Part shown: positions 1-8,754 of the stretch, one piece after another | Numbering within the stretch: position 1 is the stretch's first letter | Layout: the number at the start of each line of letters is the position of its first letter | From: Mycobacterium sp. IS-836 | GTDB lineage: Bacteria; Actinomycetota; Actinomycetes; Mycobacteriales; Mycobacteriaceae | Reading direction: 5' to 3' | DNA: 64,000 bases | NCBI RefSeq assembly: GCF_001954275.1 | Contig: NZ_MBEU01000075.1 | Location: 62,001-126,000 of the forward strand | Position numbers and translations under genes: made by a program | The notes under the pieces: model-generated | Database searches by the model: none | Told to the model about the DNA's origin: nothing | What the model saw: only the letters and a program-made list of their open reading frames with translations

Positions 1-1
1 G

Positions 2-2509
2 GTGTGGGGGCTGGTGCGGTCGGCGCAGACCGAACATCCCGGCCGGATCGTGCTCGTCGACACCGACGAGCCCTTGGACGCCGACGCGATAGCGGCGGTT
101 CTCGCGGTCGGCGAGCCGCAGGTGTTGCTGCGCAATCGGACGGTCTACACCGCGCGGGTGCTGGGCAGCCGCGCGGTCGGCGGCCTCTTGGTGCCACCTG
201 ATGCCGGACCGTGGCGGCTGGGCATGAGCAGTCGGGGAACCATCGAGAATCTGCGGTTGGAGCGGATCCCCGACGCCGATGCGCCGCCGGGGCCCGGGCA
301 GGTGCGGGTCGCGTTGTCGGCCATTGCGGCCAACTTCCGCGACGTCATGATCGCCCTGGGCCTGTATCCCGATCCGGACGCGGTCATGGGCATCGAGGCC
401 GCCGGCACAATCACAGAAACCGCCTCGCAGGACGGACGTTTCACGGTCGGCGACCGCGTCATGGGCCTGTTTCCGGACGGGACGGGAACGGTCGCGATCA
501 CCGACCAGCGACTGCTCGTCAAGGTGCCGGAGGGATGGTCATACACCGCCGCCGCGACGGCTTCGGTGGTGTTTGCCACCGCGCGCTACGCGCTGGTCGA
601 CCTGGCCGACGTCAAACCCGGCCAGCGGGTGCTGGTACACGCCGCCGCCGGTGGGGTGGGCATGGCCGCCGTCCAGCTGGCCCGTCACTTCGGCCTGGAA
701 GTGTTCGCGACGGCCAGCCGGGGCAAGTGGGACACGTTGCGGGCCATGGGCTTTGACGACGACCACATCGGGGACTCGCGCAGCCTCGAGTTCGAGGAAA
801 AGTTCCGGGCCGCGACCGGTGGGCGCGGCGTGGATGTGGTGCTCGACTCGCTCTCCGGTGATTTCGTGGATGCCTCGCTGCGGCTGGTCGCCCCCGGCGG
901 GGTGTTCCTGGAGATGGGCAAGACCGATATTCGCGAACCCGAGGTCGTCGCCCGGGATCACGCCGGCGTGCGCTACCGCGCCTTCGACCTGTTCGAGGCC
1001 GGACCGGACCGCATCGCGCAGCTGCTCGACGAGTTGGCCGCACTGTTCGGCGACGACGTGCTGCGCCCGCTGCCGGTCACCAGATTTGATGTTCGACGTG
1101 CGCCTGCCGCGTTGCGGTACTTGAGCCAGGCCCGCCACGTCGGCAAGGTCGTGATGACGATGCCGGATGCCTGGACGGCGGGCACGGTCCTGATCACCGG
1201 CGCCACCGGGATGGCCGGTTCGGCGCTCGCGCGGCATGTGGTGGCCCGCCATGGGGCGCGCAACGTGGTGTTGGTCAGCCGGCGCGGTCCCGATGCACCC
1301 GGCGGCGCGGAGCTGATGTTCGAGCTGCGCGCGGCGGGCGCCCACGTGGAGCTGGTGGCCTGTGATGCCGCGGATCGCGAGGCATTGGCGAAGGTGATCT
1401 CCGACATCCCGGTGCAGCACCCGCTGACCGGGGTGATTCACGCCGCTGGGGTGCTGGACGACGCGGTGGTGGCGTCACTGACTCCCGAGCGGCTCGATGC
1501 CGTGCTGCGGGCGAAGGTCGACGCGGCGTGGAACCTGCACGAGTTGACCCGCGATCTGGATGTGGCTGCCTTCGTGATGTTTTCGTCGATAGCCGGGCTG
1601 GCGGGCGCATCGGGTCAGGCTAACTACGCGGCCGGCAACTCGTTCCTGGATGGGCTGGCCGCTCACCGGCGGGCGCAGGGGCTGCCGGCGGTCTCGCTGG
1701 GCTGGGGACTGTGGGATCAGGCCAGCGCCATGACCGGCGGGCTGGGGGCCGCCGATCGCGCCCGATTCGGGCGGGACGGGATTGTCGCGATGTCCTCGGA
1801 CGAGGCGCTGGAATTGATGGACACGGCGCTCATCGTCGACGAGCCATTCATGCTGCCCGCCCACATCGACCTCGCGGCGCTGCGGGTGAAGTTCGACGCG
1901 GGCACGCTGCCGCCGATGTTCGTCGATTTGATCAATGCGCCCACCCGTCGCCAGGTCGACGACTCGCTGGCCGCCGCCAAGTCGAAATCGGCTCTGCTGC
2001 AACGGCTCGAAGGGCTACCCGAGGACGAGCAACAGGCGATTCTGCTGGACCTGGTGCGGTCGAACATCGCGACCGTGCTGGGCAGCTCCAGCGCCGAGGC
2101 CATCCATCCCGACAGGGCTTTCCAGGAGTTGGGCTTCGACTCGCTGACCGCCGTCGAGATGCGCAACCGGCTCAAGTCCGCCACCGGCCTGGCGCTGTCG
2201 CCGACGTTGATCTTCGACTACCCGAACTCCGCCGCGCTGGCCGGTTACATGCACCGCGAACTCGTCGGCGCATCGGAGCAACAGGCGGTCGCCGCCGCGC
2301 CGGGCGAAGCCGAAATCCAGCGGGTCGTCGGGTCGATTCCGGTCAAGCGCTTGCGCCAGGCCGGAGTCCTGGAACTGTTGCTCGCGTTGGCAAATGAGGC
2401 CGACGGCGCCCAGGGGGCCGCCCCCGCGGTGACGACAGAGAAGGACATCGCGGACATGGATCTCGACGCCCTCGTCAACGCGGCCTTGATGGACGACGAC
2501 GACGAGTAG
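2..2509 (+). CDS. pks12: Type I polyketide synthase, C-terminal ER-KR-ACP part (Pks12-like), 5'-truncated by the window edge
   Basis: Partial modular PKS: 835 residues are visible and the upstream domains lie outside the window. In order I see a linker, an enoylreductase (about 80-390, NADPH loop AAAGGVGMAAVQ), a ketoreductase (about 395-580, TGATGMAGSALA, then SSIAGLAGASGQANYAAGN with the catalytic Ser/Tyr/Asn region) and an ACP whose GFDSL carries the phosphopantetheine serine at residue 714. The C-terminal helical linker ends in an acidic MDDDDE tail, as expected of a docking segment. Pks12 makes the mycoketide chain of mannosyl-phosphomycoketides. Assignment to Pks12 rests on synteny: the next gene is an Rv2047c homologue, followed further on by lppI, lipT and pncA as in M. 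tuberculosis. Another type I PKS cannot be fully excluded from this fragment. Confidence 0.88.
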   Translation: MWGLVRSAQTEHPGRIVLVDTDEPLDADAIAAVLAVGEPQVLLRNRTVYTARVLGSRAVGGLLVPPDAGPWRLGMSSRGTIENLRLERIPDADAPPGPGQVRVALSAIAANFRDVMIALGLYPDPDAVMGIEAAGTITETASQDGRFTVGDRVMGLFPDGTGTVAITDQRLLVKVPEGWSYTAAATASVVFATARYALVDLADVKPGQRVLVHAAAGGVGMAAVQLARHFGLEVFATASRGKWDTLRAMGFDDDHIGDSRSLEFEEKFRAATGGRGVDVVLDSLSGDFVDASLRLVAPGGVFLEMGKTDIREPEVVARDHAGVRYRAFDLFEAGPDRIAQLLDELAALFGDDVLRPLPVTRFDVRRAPAALRYLSQARHVGKVVMTMPDAWTAGTVLITGATGMAGSALARHVVARHGARNVVLVSRRGPDAPGGAELMFELRAAGAHVELVACDAADREALAKVISDIPVQHPLTGVIHAAGVLDDAVVASLTPERLDAVLRAKVDAAWNLHELTRDLDVAAFVMFSSIAGLAGASGQANYAAGNSFLDGLAAHRRAQGLPAVSLGWGLWDQASAMTGGLGAADRARFGRDGIVAMSSDEALELMDTALIVDEPFMLPAHIDLAALRVKFDAGTLPPMFVDLINAPTRRQVDDSLAAAKSKSALLQRLEGLPEDEQQAILLDLVRSNIATVLGSSSAEAIHPDRAFQELGFDSLTAVEMRNRLKSATGLALSPTLIFDYPNSAALAGYMHRELVGASEQQAVAAAPGEAEIQRVVGSIPVKRLRQAGVLELLLALANEADGAQGAAPAVTTEKDIADMDLDALVNAALMDDDDE

Positions 2510-2528
2510 CCATGAGCAAAGACATTCC

Positions 2529-5096
2529 GTGAGGGTCGCGATCACGGGGGCCGGTGGTGTGCGCCGCGGCGGCCTCGCCGCCCGGCTGCTCAGCCAAGGC
2601 CACGATGTCGTCGGCGTCGCGCGCCACCGCCCCGAAAGTTGGTCGAGCGCAGCCGAATTCGTCGCAGCGGACATCCGCGACGCCGAAGCGGTCAAGCACG
2701 CCATTGCCGGTGCGGACGTCGTCGCCCATTGCGCCTGGGCGCGCAACAGCGAGCAGGTCAATATCGGCGGCACGCGCAACGTCCTGCAGACGATGACCGA
2801 GACCGGCACCGGGCGCATCGTTTTCGCGTCGTCGGCACACGTCTACGGCGGGCCAGACACTCCGAAGGCCGAGACCGACGCGCTATCCCCGGTCCTCGAG
2901 GATGGCCGACACAAAGCCCGCGTCGAACAGCTGCTTGAGTCGTCGGGCCTGGACTGGGTCGCGATCCGTTCGGCGCCGATTCTTAGCCGCGGCGTCGACA
3001 ACTGGGTGTGCCGGCTACTGGCGCTGCCGGCATTTCCCGGCGGGGAAGCCGATCGTCGCATGCAGGTGGTCCACCTCGACGACGCGCTTCGACTATTCGC
3101 CTGGGCGCTGCTGAACACCGAAACCGGTAGCGGCCCTGTCAATCTCGCGGCACGCGGAGCGGTGAGCTTCCGTCAGGTCGCCGCCGCAGTGGGACGCCCG
3201 ATCGTGCGGTTGGGATTTGGGCCGGCGGACCTACAGCTGGTGCGGGGCGCCCCGCTAATGGATACCTCGCGGCTGCGCGACGAGTGGGGCGTCGAGCCGA
3301 CCTGGAACGCCCAGGAGTGCGTCGACGATTTCGCGCTGGCGGTTCGCGGTCGGGTCACCGTCGGCAAGCGGGTGGTGTCGATCCCGTGGCGGCTCACCAA
3401 CATCGCCGACCTGCCCGCCGTCGACGCGCCGTCCGAAGACGGGGTGAAACCCAATTTAGCTGGCCCGGCGGGGGATAACGGGGAATTCGACACGCCGATC
3501 GATCCGCGTTTCCCGACCTTCTTGGCGACCAACCTATCGGAGGCGCTGCCCGGACCGTTTTCGCCGTCGTCGGCCTCGGCGACCGTGCGCGGGCTGCGCG
3601 CCGGTGGAGTGACCATCGCCGAGCGGCTGCGTCCCGGTGGAATCGTCCAGCGGGAAATCGCGATGCGAACCGTCGCGGTCTTCGCCCACCGGCTGTATGG
3701 GGCAATCACGTCGGCGCACTTCATGGCCGAAACCGTGCCGTTCGTCAAGCCCCCGACGGTCGTCAGGAACAGCGGATACTTCGGTCCCAGCATGGCCTCC
3801 CTGCCGATCTTCGGCGAACAGCGCCCGCCCACCGAAACCAGCGGCGCCCGAAGGAGATTGCGCACCGTCCGTAACATCGGCGTGTTCGGCGTCAACCTGG
3901 TCGGCCTGAGCGCCGGTTCGCCCCGCGACACCGCCGAGTACCTGGCCGATGTCGATCGCCTGGAAAGGCTGGTCGGTGACGACGTCACCCGGCTAGACGA
4001 TCGCCGCCTGCTCAGCCTGATCCTGCTGGCACGCGACGATGTCGTGCACGGCTGGGTGCTGTCTTCGGTGTCGTTCATGCTGTGCGCCGCCTTCAATGTG
4101 TTGTTGCGAGGCTTGTGCGGGCGCGACACCGCCCCGCAGGCGGGGCCGGAGTTGGTCAGCGCGCGGTCGGTGGAGGCGGTGCATCGGTTGGTGGTTGCCG
4201 CACGGCGCGACCCGAACGTGGTACGGCTGCTCGGCGAGCCGGGAGAGCGGCTCGCAAAGCTGGCCGCCGACGCGCCGGAGTTTCATGCGGCGGTGTTGTC
4301 CGAGCTTCAGCTGATCGGTCATCGCGGCCCTGCGGAGCTGGAGATGCTGTCGACCAGTTACGCCGACATCCCCGAGCTGCTGGTCCGGATGGTGGCCAGG
4401 GCGATGACCGCCCCGCCCACTCCGCCGCCACCGCCCCCACGAATTCCGTTGCGCGCCAAGCCCATAGCGGCGCTGGCCGCGCGTCAGATCCGCGACCGCG
4501 AAGTCCGCCGCGACAAAATGGTCCGCGCGAACTGGGTGCTGCGCGGTTTGCTCCGCGAGTATGGGCGCCGGTTGGCCGACGCCGAAATCTTCGACAACGC
4601 CGACGACGTGTTCTACCTCCTGGTGGACGAACTCGACGCACTGCCGCCCGATGCGGCCGGCGTGGTGGCGCGCCGCCGCGCCGAACACCGCAGACTGGCC
4701 GGCGTGGTCCCCCCGACGGTGTTCAGCGGCAGCTGGCAGCCGTCCAGCACGGCGCCGCCCGGTCTGACCAGCGGGGACACCCTGCACGGGGTCGGGGTGT
4801 GCGGGGGACGGGTACGCGGCCGCGTGCGGATCGTGCGGCCGGAGACCATCGACGATCTGCAGCCCGGCGAGATTCTCGTCGCCGAGGTCACCGATGTCGG
4901 TTACACCGCCGCCTTCTGCTACGCCGCGGCCGTGGTCACCGAACTCGGTGGGCCGATGTCACACGCCGCCGTGGTCGCGCGCGAGTTCGGCTTCCCGTGT
5001 GTGGTCGACGCCCAGGGTGCAACCAAGGCCTTACCGTCGGGTGCGCTCGTCGAAGTCGACGGCGGCACCGGCGAGATTCGTGTGCTCGAGCTCTGA
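2529..5096 (+). CDS. NAD-dependent epimerase / PEP-utilising swivel-domain fusion (Rv2047c-like)
   Basis: 855 residues. The N-terminal 270 or so form a Rossmann epimerase-like domain (VAITGAGGVRRGG; SSAHVYG with the Ser and Tyr of extended SDRs). A middle region of about 450 residues has no motif I recognise and contains a proline-rich stretch (TAPPTPPPPPPRIPL). The C-terminal 90 residues are a PEP-utiliser phosphohistidine swivelling domain (ELGGPMSHAAVVAREFGFP, His being the phospho-acceptor position of PpsA/PpdK/rifampin phosphotransferase). The GTG at 2529 is chosen because the nearby ATG at 2512 stops after six codons. It lies 19 bases after pks12, probably co-transcribed. Size and position match M. 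tuberculosis Rv2047c (about 854 residues). No ATP-grasp partner domain is obvious, so catalytic role is unknown. Confidence 0.85.
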   Translation: MRVAITGAGGVRRGGLAARLLSQGHDVVGVARHRPESWSSAAEFVAADIRDAEAVKHAIAGADVVAHCAWARNSEQVNIGGTRNVLQTMTETGTGRIVFASSAHVYGGPDTPKAETDALSPVLEDGRHKARVEQLLESSGLDWVAIRSAPILSRGVDNWVCRLLALPAFPGGEADRRMQVVHLDDALRLFAWALLNTETGSGPVNLAARGAVSFRQVAAAVGRPIVRLGFGPADLQLVRGAPLMDTSRLRDEWGVEPTWNAQECVDDFALAVRGRVTVGKRVVSIPWRLTNIADLPAVDAPSEDGVKPNLAGPAGDNGEFDTPIDPRFPTFLATNLSEALPGPFSPSSASATVRGLRAGGVTIAERLRPGGIVQREIAMRTVAVFAHRLYGAITSAHFMAETVPFVKPPTVVRNSGYFGPSMASLPIFGEQRPPTETSGARRRLRTVRNIGVFGVNLVGLSAGSPRDTAEYLADVDRLERLVGDDVTRLDDRRLLSLILLARDDVVHGWVLSSVSFMLCAAFNVLLRGLCGRDTAPQAGPELVSARSVEAVHRLVVAARRDPNVVRLLGEPGERLAKLAADAPEFHAAVLSELQLIGHRGPAELEMLSTSYADIPELLVRMVARAMTAPPTPPPPPPRIPLRAKPIAALAARQIRDREVRRDKMVRANWVLRGLLREYGRRLADAEIFDNADDVFYLLVDELDALPPDAAGVVARRRAEHRRLAGVVPPTVFSGSWQPSSTAPPGLTSGDTLHGVGVCGGRVRGRVRIVRPETIDDLQPGEILVAEVTDVGYTAAFCYAAAVVTELGGPMSHAAVVAREFGFPCVVDAQGATKALPSGALVEVDGGTGEIRVLEL

Positions 5097-5117
5097 GCCG
5101 GCCGCCCGGAAAAACGG

Positions 5118-6143
5118 TCAGCGGAAGCGGACGTTCATCGTCGCCATGCCGAAGATCTTCTGGCCACCGGATTTCGCGGCGACAATCACCACGCCCGAAC
5201 GGGTGGCCGGGTCCAGCGACTTGACCCGGCCGCTGAACTCGATGTCCGCTCCCTCGGCAGCAGATACGACCGCAGGCTGGGACAGCCGCACCGCGTAGCG
5301 GGTTACCGCCCCGGGGTCGCCCGACCACGCGGACGCGAACCCGGAACCCAAACCCATGGTGAGCATTCCGTGGGCGATCACATCGGGCAGCCCGGCGAGC
5401 TTGGCGATGGACTCGTCCCAGTGGATCGGATTGGCGTCGCCGGCCACGCCGGCATAGTTCACCAGGTCGCCGCGCGACAGTCGGGCGTGATGCGCCGGCA
5501 GCTCGTCACCGACCTGGACGTCCTCGAAGGACGGCGTCCCCGGCGTCCGGGTGGTGCTTCCCTCGGCGATCCGAACCTCGCCCTCGGGGCGCACCGTCTT
5601 CTGGTAATCCTCTTCACCGATACCGAAGATGTCGACGTCGTGCATCATCATCTTTTGCACGGCCGTTTTAATTGCCGGATTGACGTCCTCGTTGGTGAGG
5701 CCGACAACGGTGGTGTGCAGGGTGTGCACCCGTTCGCCGTCCGTGTCGGTGAAGGTGTTGGTGACGGTGATGAAATCTCGGCCGGCCGTCCTGCGCACCG
5801 ACGACAGCTCGACGTCGACGTGCAGTTCGTCGCCGGCCACGATCGGGCGGTGCTGTTCGAAGACTTCTTCGGTCTGCAGGTAGGTGTCGTAACCGACGAC
5901 CACCGATTCGAACATCCGGCGATTGCAGGTCATGCCGGGGACCGACGTGAACGTCAGCGGCGCGACCAGGTCCGAGTAGCCCAAGTCGGCCGCTGCGGTG
6001 ACATCCCAGTGCGCGGGGTGGTAGTCCTGCACGGCACGGGCGTATTCGCGGAGCTTCTCGCGGCCGACCACGTAGGTGCCGTCCATCTGGTAGTAGTGGC
6101 CGACCCGCGCTTCGATCGGTGACGTTTCTGCTGCCGCAGTCAT
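5118..6143 (-). CDS. MaoC-type (3R)-hydroxyacyl thioester dehydratase/hydratase, HadA/HadB-like fusion
   Basis: 341 residues from the ATG at 6143; a TTG at 6155 in the same frame is less likely. Two hotdog domains are fused. The N-terminal half resembles the FAS1-type/MaoC N-terminal dehydratase domain (HadA-like). The C-terminal half carries the R-hydratase signature AGDANPIHWDE followed by IAHGMLTMGLG, which contains the catalytic Asp and His (HadB-like). Family members reversibly hydrate trans-2-enoyl-CoA or dehydrate 3R-hydroxyacyl thioesters. It is the last gene of the minus-strand run that begins at 11152, 78 bases after the VOC gene, and converges on the Rv2047c homologue. In this catabolic setting a hydratase acting on a CoA-ester intermediate is more likely than a mycolic-acid role, but that is inference. 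Confidence 0.85.
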   Translation of the reverse strand: MTAAAETSPIEARVGHYYQMDGTYVVGREKLREYARAVQDYHPAHWDVTAAADLGYSDLVAPLTFTSVPGMTCNRRMFESVVVGYDTYLQTEEVFEQHRPIVAGDELHVDVELSSVRRTAGRDFITVTNTFTDTDGERVHTLHTTVVGLTNEDVNPAIKTAVQKMMMHDVDIFGIGEEDYQKTVRPEGEVRIAEGSTTRTPGTPSFEDVQVGDELPAHHARLSRGDLVNYAGVAGDANPIHWDESIAKLAGLPDVIAHGMLTMGLGSGFASAWSGDPGAVTRYAVRLSQPAVVSAAEGADIEFSGRVKSLDPATRSGVVIVAAKSGGQKIFGMATMNVRFR

Positions 6144-6221
6144 AAATTTGCTCAACTTCTTCTATCGGTGTCCCAAGCACACTAACGTGCGGATACCGCA
6201 CCCGTGGACGCGCGGGCGTGA

Positions 6222-6647
6222 TCACGGAATATTGGTCCCCAGGAACGTCAACGGCAGGCCCAAAACCGACAAGTCGATTTCGTCGAGGAAGGTGCCCTCG
6301 CCCTCGAAGCTCTGCCGGAATCGCGTTGCCGCCCCGTAGCGCGCGGCGACGTCTTCGGCGGCCGAGGCCGCGGGGACCCGGATTACCACGCTGTACACGC
6401 CGTCGCCGTGGTTTTCCAGGAACTTGTTCACCGAAGCGGCCACCGACCCCGTCGATTCCGGCATCGCGCTGATCAGCTCGATACCGCGATTCCAGTCCAG
6501 GTGAATGTCCACGCCCAGTTCGGCCAGCTGGAAATTCTCGAAGACGAATCCGAGGTCGGTGAAGAATTGTGCCGCGGTGGCATGTCGCTCGGGTGCCACG
6601 GCGAACACGACGTGATGGAGCAGAGGCGATTGATCGTCCGTCGTCAT
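6222..6647 (-). CDS. VOC (glyoxalase/bleomycin-resistance fold) family protein
   Basis: 141 residues. The start HHVVFAVAP and the later DIHLDWNRGIELISAMP are typical of single vicinal-oxygen-chelate domains, and the end ELSVLG-like segment closes the second beta-alpha-beta module. Such domains bind a divalent metal and act as isomerases, lyases, dioxygenases or epimerases; the substrate cannot be read from sequence. The ATG at 6647 has a good ribosome site (AAGGA, 7 bases upstream). It lies 21 bases downstream of the single-pass membrane protein gene and upstream of the hydratase, so it belongs to the NorQ/NorD-containing operon. A methylmalonyl-CoA-epimerase-like or a ligand-binding role are both possible. 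Confidence 0.75.
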   Translation of the reverse strand: MTTDDQSPLLHHVVFAVAPERHATAAQFFTDLGFVFENFQLAELGVDIHLDWNRGIELISAMPESTGSVAASVNKFLENHGDGVYSVVIRVPAASAAEDVAARYGAATRFRQSFEGEGTFLDEIDLSVLGLPLTFLGTNIP

Positions 6648-6668
6648 CGCATTTCCTTCAGTCGGCGA

Positions 6669-7097
6669 TCACGGGTGCGCCGCTGCGTGCTGCCGCGCGA
6701 GTCGTTCGTCGTGAATCCGTACGAGTTCGCGGAACCCGAGCCGGTGATACTTCGGTATCGGCTGGATGCCCCACACGTCCTGTGCGGTGGCCTTGCCCTC
6801 CGCGCCCTCGGGCGGCCCGAGCGGCGGGTACGGGTACTTGCACTCCAAGGTGTCGTTCGAGTACCGAATCTTCAAGAGTTCACTGCAGATTTCGGTCAGG
6901 CTGAGCGTGGGGTAGCCGTAGTAGACCGCCATGAACGGCAGCGTGAACGCGCCCTCGATCACCAGCGCCACCAGGCACACCAAGACGGCCCGTTTGATCC
7001 ATTTGTGCATTCGCGCGTAGTACGGCGTCGTGCCCGGCTCGAGCTTCTCGGAATCTGGAGTCTTGTCCTTTTCCTTGGTTGCTGACGGTTCGGTCAT
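6669..7097 (-). CDS. Unknown single-pass membrane protein of the NorQ/NorD operon
   Basis: 142 residues, no family recognised. A charged N-terminus of about 33 residues (TEPSATKEKDKTPDSEKL) precedes one strong hydrophobic segment (about 37-60, RAVLVCLVALVIEGAFTLPF). An approximately 80-residue C-terminal domain follows, with two cysteines (EICSELL and LECKYP) and a YPYPPLGPP turn. Start ATG 7097 has TAGGAG eight bases upstream. It is 16 bases from the second polytopic membrane protein, so the two are very likely co-translated partners. The topology (short cytoplasmic tail, one helix, small soluble domain with a Cys pair) resembles an accessory subunit of a membrane enzyme, which is inference only. 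Confidence 0.7.
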   Translation of the reverse strand: MTEPSATKEKDKTPDSEKLEPGTTPYYARMHKWIKRAVLVCLVALVIEGAFTLPFMAVYYGYPTLSLTEICSELLKIRYSNDTLECKYPYPPLGPPEGAEGKATAQDVWGIQPIPKYHRLGFRELVRIHDERLARQHAAAHP

Positions 7098-7113
7098 CGC
7101 AGTGCTCCTAAAC

Positions 7114-7818
7114 CTAGTCGGTAAAGATTTCGCGGTTGACGGTGTGCAGATAGGGGATGGCCAGGAAGGGGGTGATGTAGAAGATGTCGTAGAGCCACCA
7201 GCCGACGACCGGGAACACGACGCCGGCGTACCGCACGTCGGCGTACATGGTCATGTTGAACACGTAGGCCGACCAGATCACCACGCCCATCCAGCAGGTG
7301 ATGATCATCCACTGATGGCCCCACCGCTTCATCTGCAAAAACCCGATCGCCGCGGCCACTCGCATGGAGAACACCGTCAGGATCAGCCCCGCCACGTAAG
7401 CCTTTTCGCCCGGCCCGGCGGCGCCGCCGACCCACAGCTCGTTGTAGTGCCAGAAGTACCCCGCGTCGAACATGTTGCCCCACCCGACCATCAGCACCCG
7501 GTTGATCAACGTGTGGTTGGCGACTAAGTCGAGCGCCCAGCCCAGGCTGTTGAGCATTCCGTCGATCAGCACCAGATAGCCGATCAGTGTCACGATCATT
7601 GGCCGAACCGACAGCCCGGCGCGCAGGGCTTGACGCTGCAGCCAGACCCCACGCATGAAGATGGGGAATCCGATCAGCCCCGGAGCCCACATGCCCATTA
7701 GGGCCGCGCCGGCGATCATCCACTTGTCGGCGCGACGCTGTGCCTGGCGGGACTCGTCGTGGTGACGCTCCAGGCTGACCGAGCCGCCTGAAAGCCGGTT
7801 GAGCAGAGGAAGATTCAC
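7114..7818 (-). CDS. Uncharacterised polytopic membrane protein, copy 2 of a duplicated pair
   Basis: 234 residues with about five or six membrane helices. The start is GTG 7818, which overlaps the stop of the 42-residue gene as GTGA and aligns with the MNLP start of its paralogue at 10442..11152; GTGs up to 7830 are in frame but less likely. Blocks identical in both copies are MFDAGYFWHYNELW, GGAAGPGEKA, AAAIGFLQMKRWGHQWM and PYLHTVNRE. These place His, Asp, Glu and Trp at membrane interfaces, as in metal-dependent membrane enzymes. No database family is assigned with confidence; a remote link to AveC-like spirocyclases crossed my mind but I cannot support it. It lies directly between the NorQ/42-residue genes and the single-pass protein gene. 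Confidence 0.8.
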   Translation of the reverse strand: MNLPLLNRLSGGSVSLERHHDESRQAQRRADKWMIAGAALMGMWAPGLIGFPIFMRGVWLQRQALRAGLSVRPMIVTLIGYLVLIDGMLNSLGWALDLVANHTLINRVLMVGWGNMFDAGYFWHYNELWVGGAAGPGEKAYVAGLILTVFSMRVAAAIGFLQMKRWGHQWMIITCWMGVVIWSAYVFNMTMYADVRYAGVVFPVVGWWLYDIFYITPFLAIPYLHTVNREIFTD

Positions 7819-7943
7819 AGATCCCACCACCCGCGGGCAAACGACATATAGAGCTGGATTCCGAACATCACCGCCAAGTAGCCGTAGATCATTATCTGGA
7901 AGACGATGAGCGCCCTCTTGCGTTTCCGCTCTTTCAGATCCAT
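7815..7943 (-). CDS. 42-residue membrane micropeptide
   Basis: A basic N-terminus (MDLKERKRKRA) followed by one hydrophobic helix (IVFQIMIYGYLAVMFGIQLY) and an aromatic tail ending ARGWWDL. Start ATG 7941-7943 has AAAGGAG about nine bases upstream. It starts 16 bases after norQ and its stop overlaps the start of the next membrane protein gene by GTGA, so three neighbouring genes are translationally coupled. Size and topology recall small single-helix subunits of respiratory or monooxygenase membrane complexes. The family is unknown. Codon-level reality is supported by position, ribosome site and overlap rather than by homology. Confidence 0.7.
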   Translation of the reverse strand: MDLKERKRKRALIVFQIMIYGYLAVMFGIQLYMSFARGWWDL

Positions 7944-7959
7944 GCCAACCGGCTCCTTT

Positions 7960-8754
7960 CTAAGTTTTCGCGGCGGCCAGGCTGGCCGCCGCCACTTCAC
8001 GCAGACCGTCGGTGACCGCGCCGTCGGTGCTCAGCGGCGCGAGTATGCAGGCGTCTGCCGCATCCAATTCGGTTGCGCCGGCCGCGATCAGCTGCGCGGC
8101 CGTGACCAACACCCGAGTCGACGGCGGCTCGAAGTGAAAGGCTTCGTCTGCGGTGCGGATCGCGAGGGCGCAATCGACCAGTCGCCGCGCCGTCGCGACG
8201 GGAATTCCGGATTCGGCGGCAATCACCTCGGCCTCGCGGTCGGGCGGCAAATAATTCATCGCGAGCGTGACGAACCGCTGGCGGAACGACGGTTTGAGCT
8301 CCTTGAGCGAGCTGCGGTATGCGGGGTTGTACGAGCACACCAGCATGAAGCCGTCGGGCGCCTGCACCACCTCGCCGGCGCGGTCGAGGAACAGCGAGCG
8401 CCGGTGATCGGTGAGCGAATGCAGGATCGCCAACGAGTCGTGGCGGGCTTCGACGACCTCGTCGAGGTAGCAGATCGCGCCGGCCTTGACAGCCCGGGTC
8501 AACGGGCCGTCGGTCCACACCACGTCGCCGCCGGTCACCATGAAGCGCCCGACGAGATCGGAGCTGGTGAGATCGTCGTGGCAACTGATGGTGACGACGG
8601 GCCGCCCCAGCAGCAGGCCCATGTGCTCGACGAACCGGGTCTTGCCGCACCCGGTCGGACCGGTGAGCATCACGGGCAGGCGCCGCTGGAAGGCCTGCTC
8701 GAACAGCTCGACCTCGTTGCCGTTCGCGGAATAGGTATCGGTGGCGGCGTTCAT
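7960..8754 (-). CDS. norQ: NorQ/CbbQ/NirQ-type MoxR-class AAA+ ATPase
   Basis: 264 residues, the usual size of the CbbQ/NirQ/NorQ family. Walker A GPTGCGKT is at 32-39, Walker B ICYLDEV at 94-100, sensor-1-like LVCSYNPAYRSS follows, and the C-terminal helical lid is present. Family members pair with a VWA protein (NorD, CbbO) to activate or insert metal in a target enzyme such as nitric oxide reductase or Rubisco. The start ATG overlaps the stop of the norD-like gene (ATGA, 8751-8754), so the pair is translationally coupled. No norB, norC or Rubisco gene lies in the window, so the client is unknown; the flanking membrane proteins are the obvious candidates. The symbol denotes family, not proven function. 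Confidence 0.88.
   Translation of the reverse strand: MNAATDTYSANGNEVELFEQAFQRRLPVMLTGPTGCGKTRFVEHMGLLLGRPVVTISCHDDLTSSDLVGRFMVTGGDVVWTDGPLTRAVKAGAICYLDEVVEARHDSLAILHSLTDHRRSLFLDRAGEVVQAPDGFMLVCSYNPAYRSSLKELKPSFRQRFVTLAMNYLPPDREAEVIAAESGIPVATARRLVDCALAIRTADEAFHFEPPSTRVLVTAAQLIAAGATELDAADACILAPLSTDGAVTDGLREVAAASLAAAKT

Noticed and set aside
539..1441. Antisense open frame inside the PKS
   Set aside because: Shadow frame with no domain; the sense strand is a clear enoylreductase/ketoreductase.
4082..5224. Second plus-strand frame of 380 codons over the Rv2047c-like gene
   Set aside because: Arg/Gly-rich; the overlapping frame carries the phosphohistidine swivel domain.
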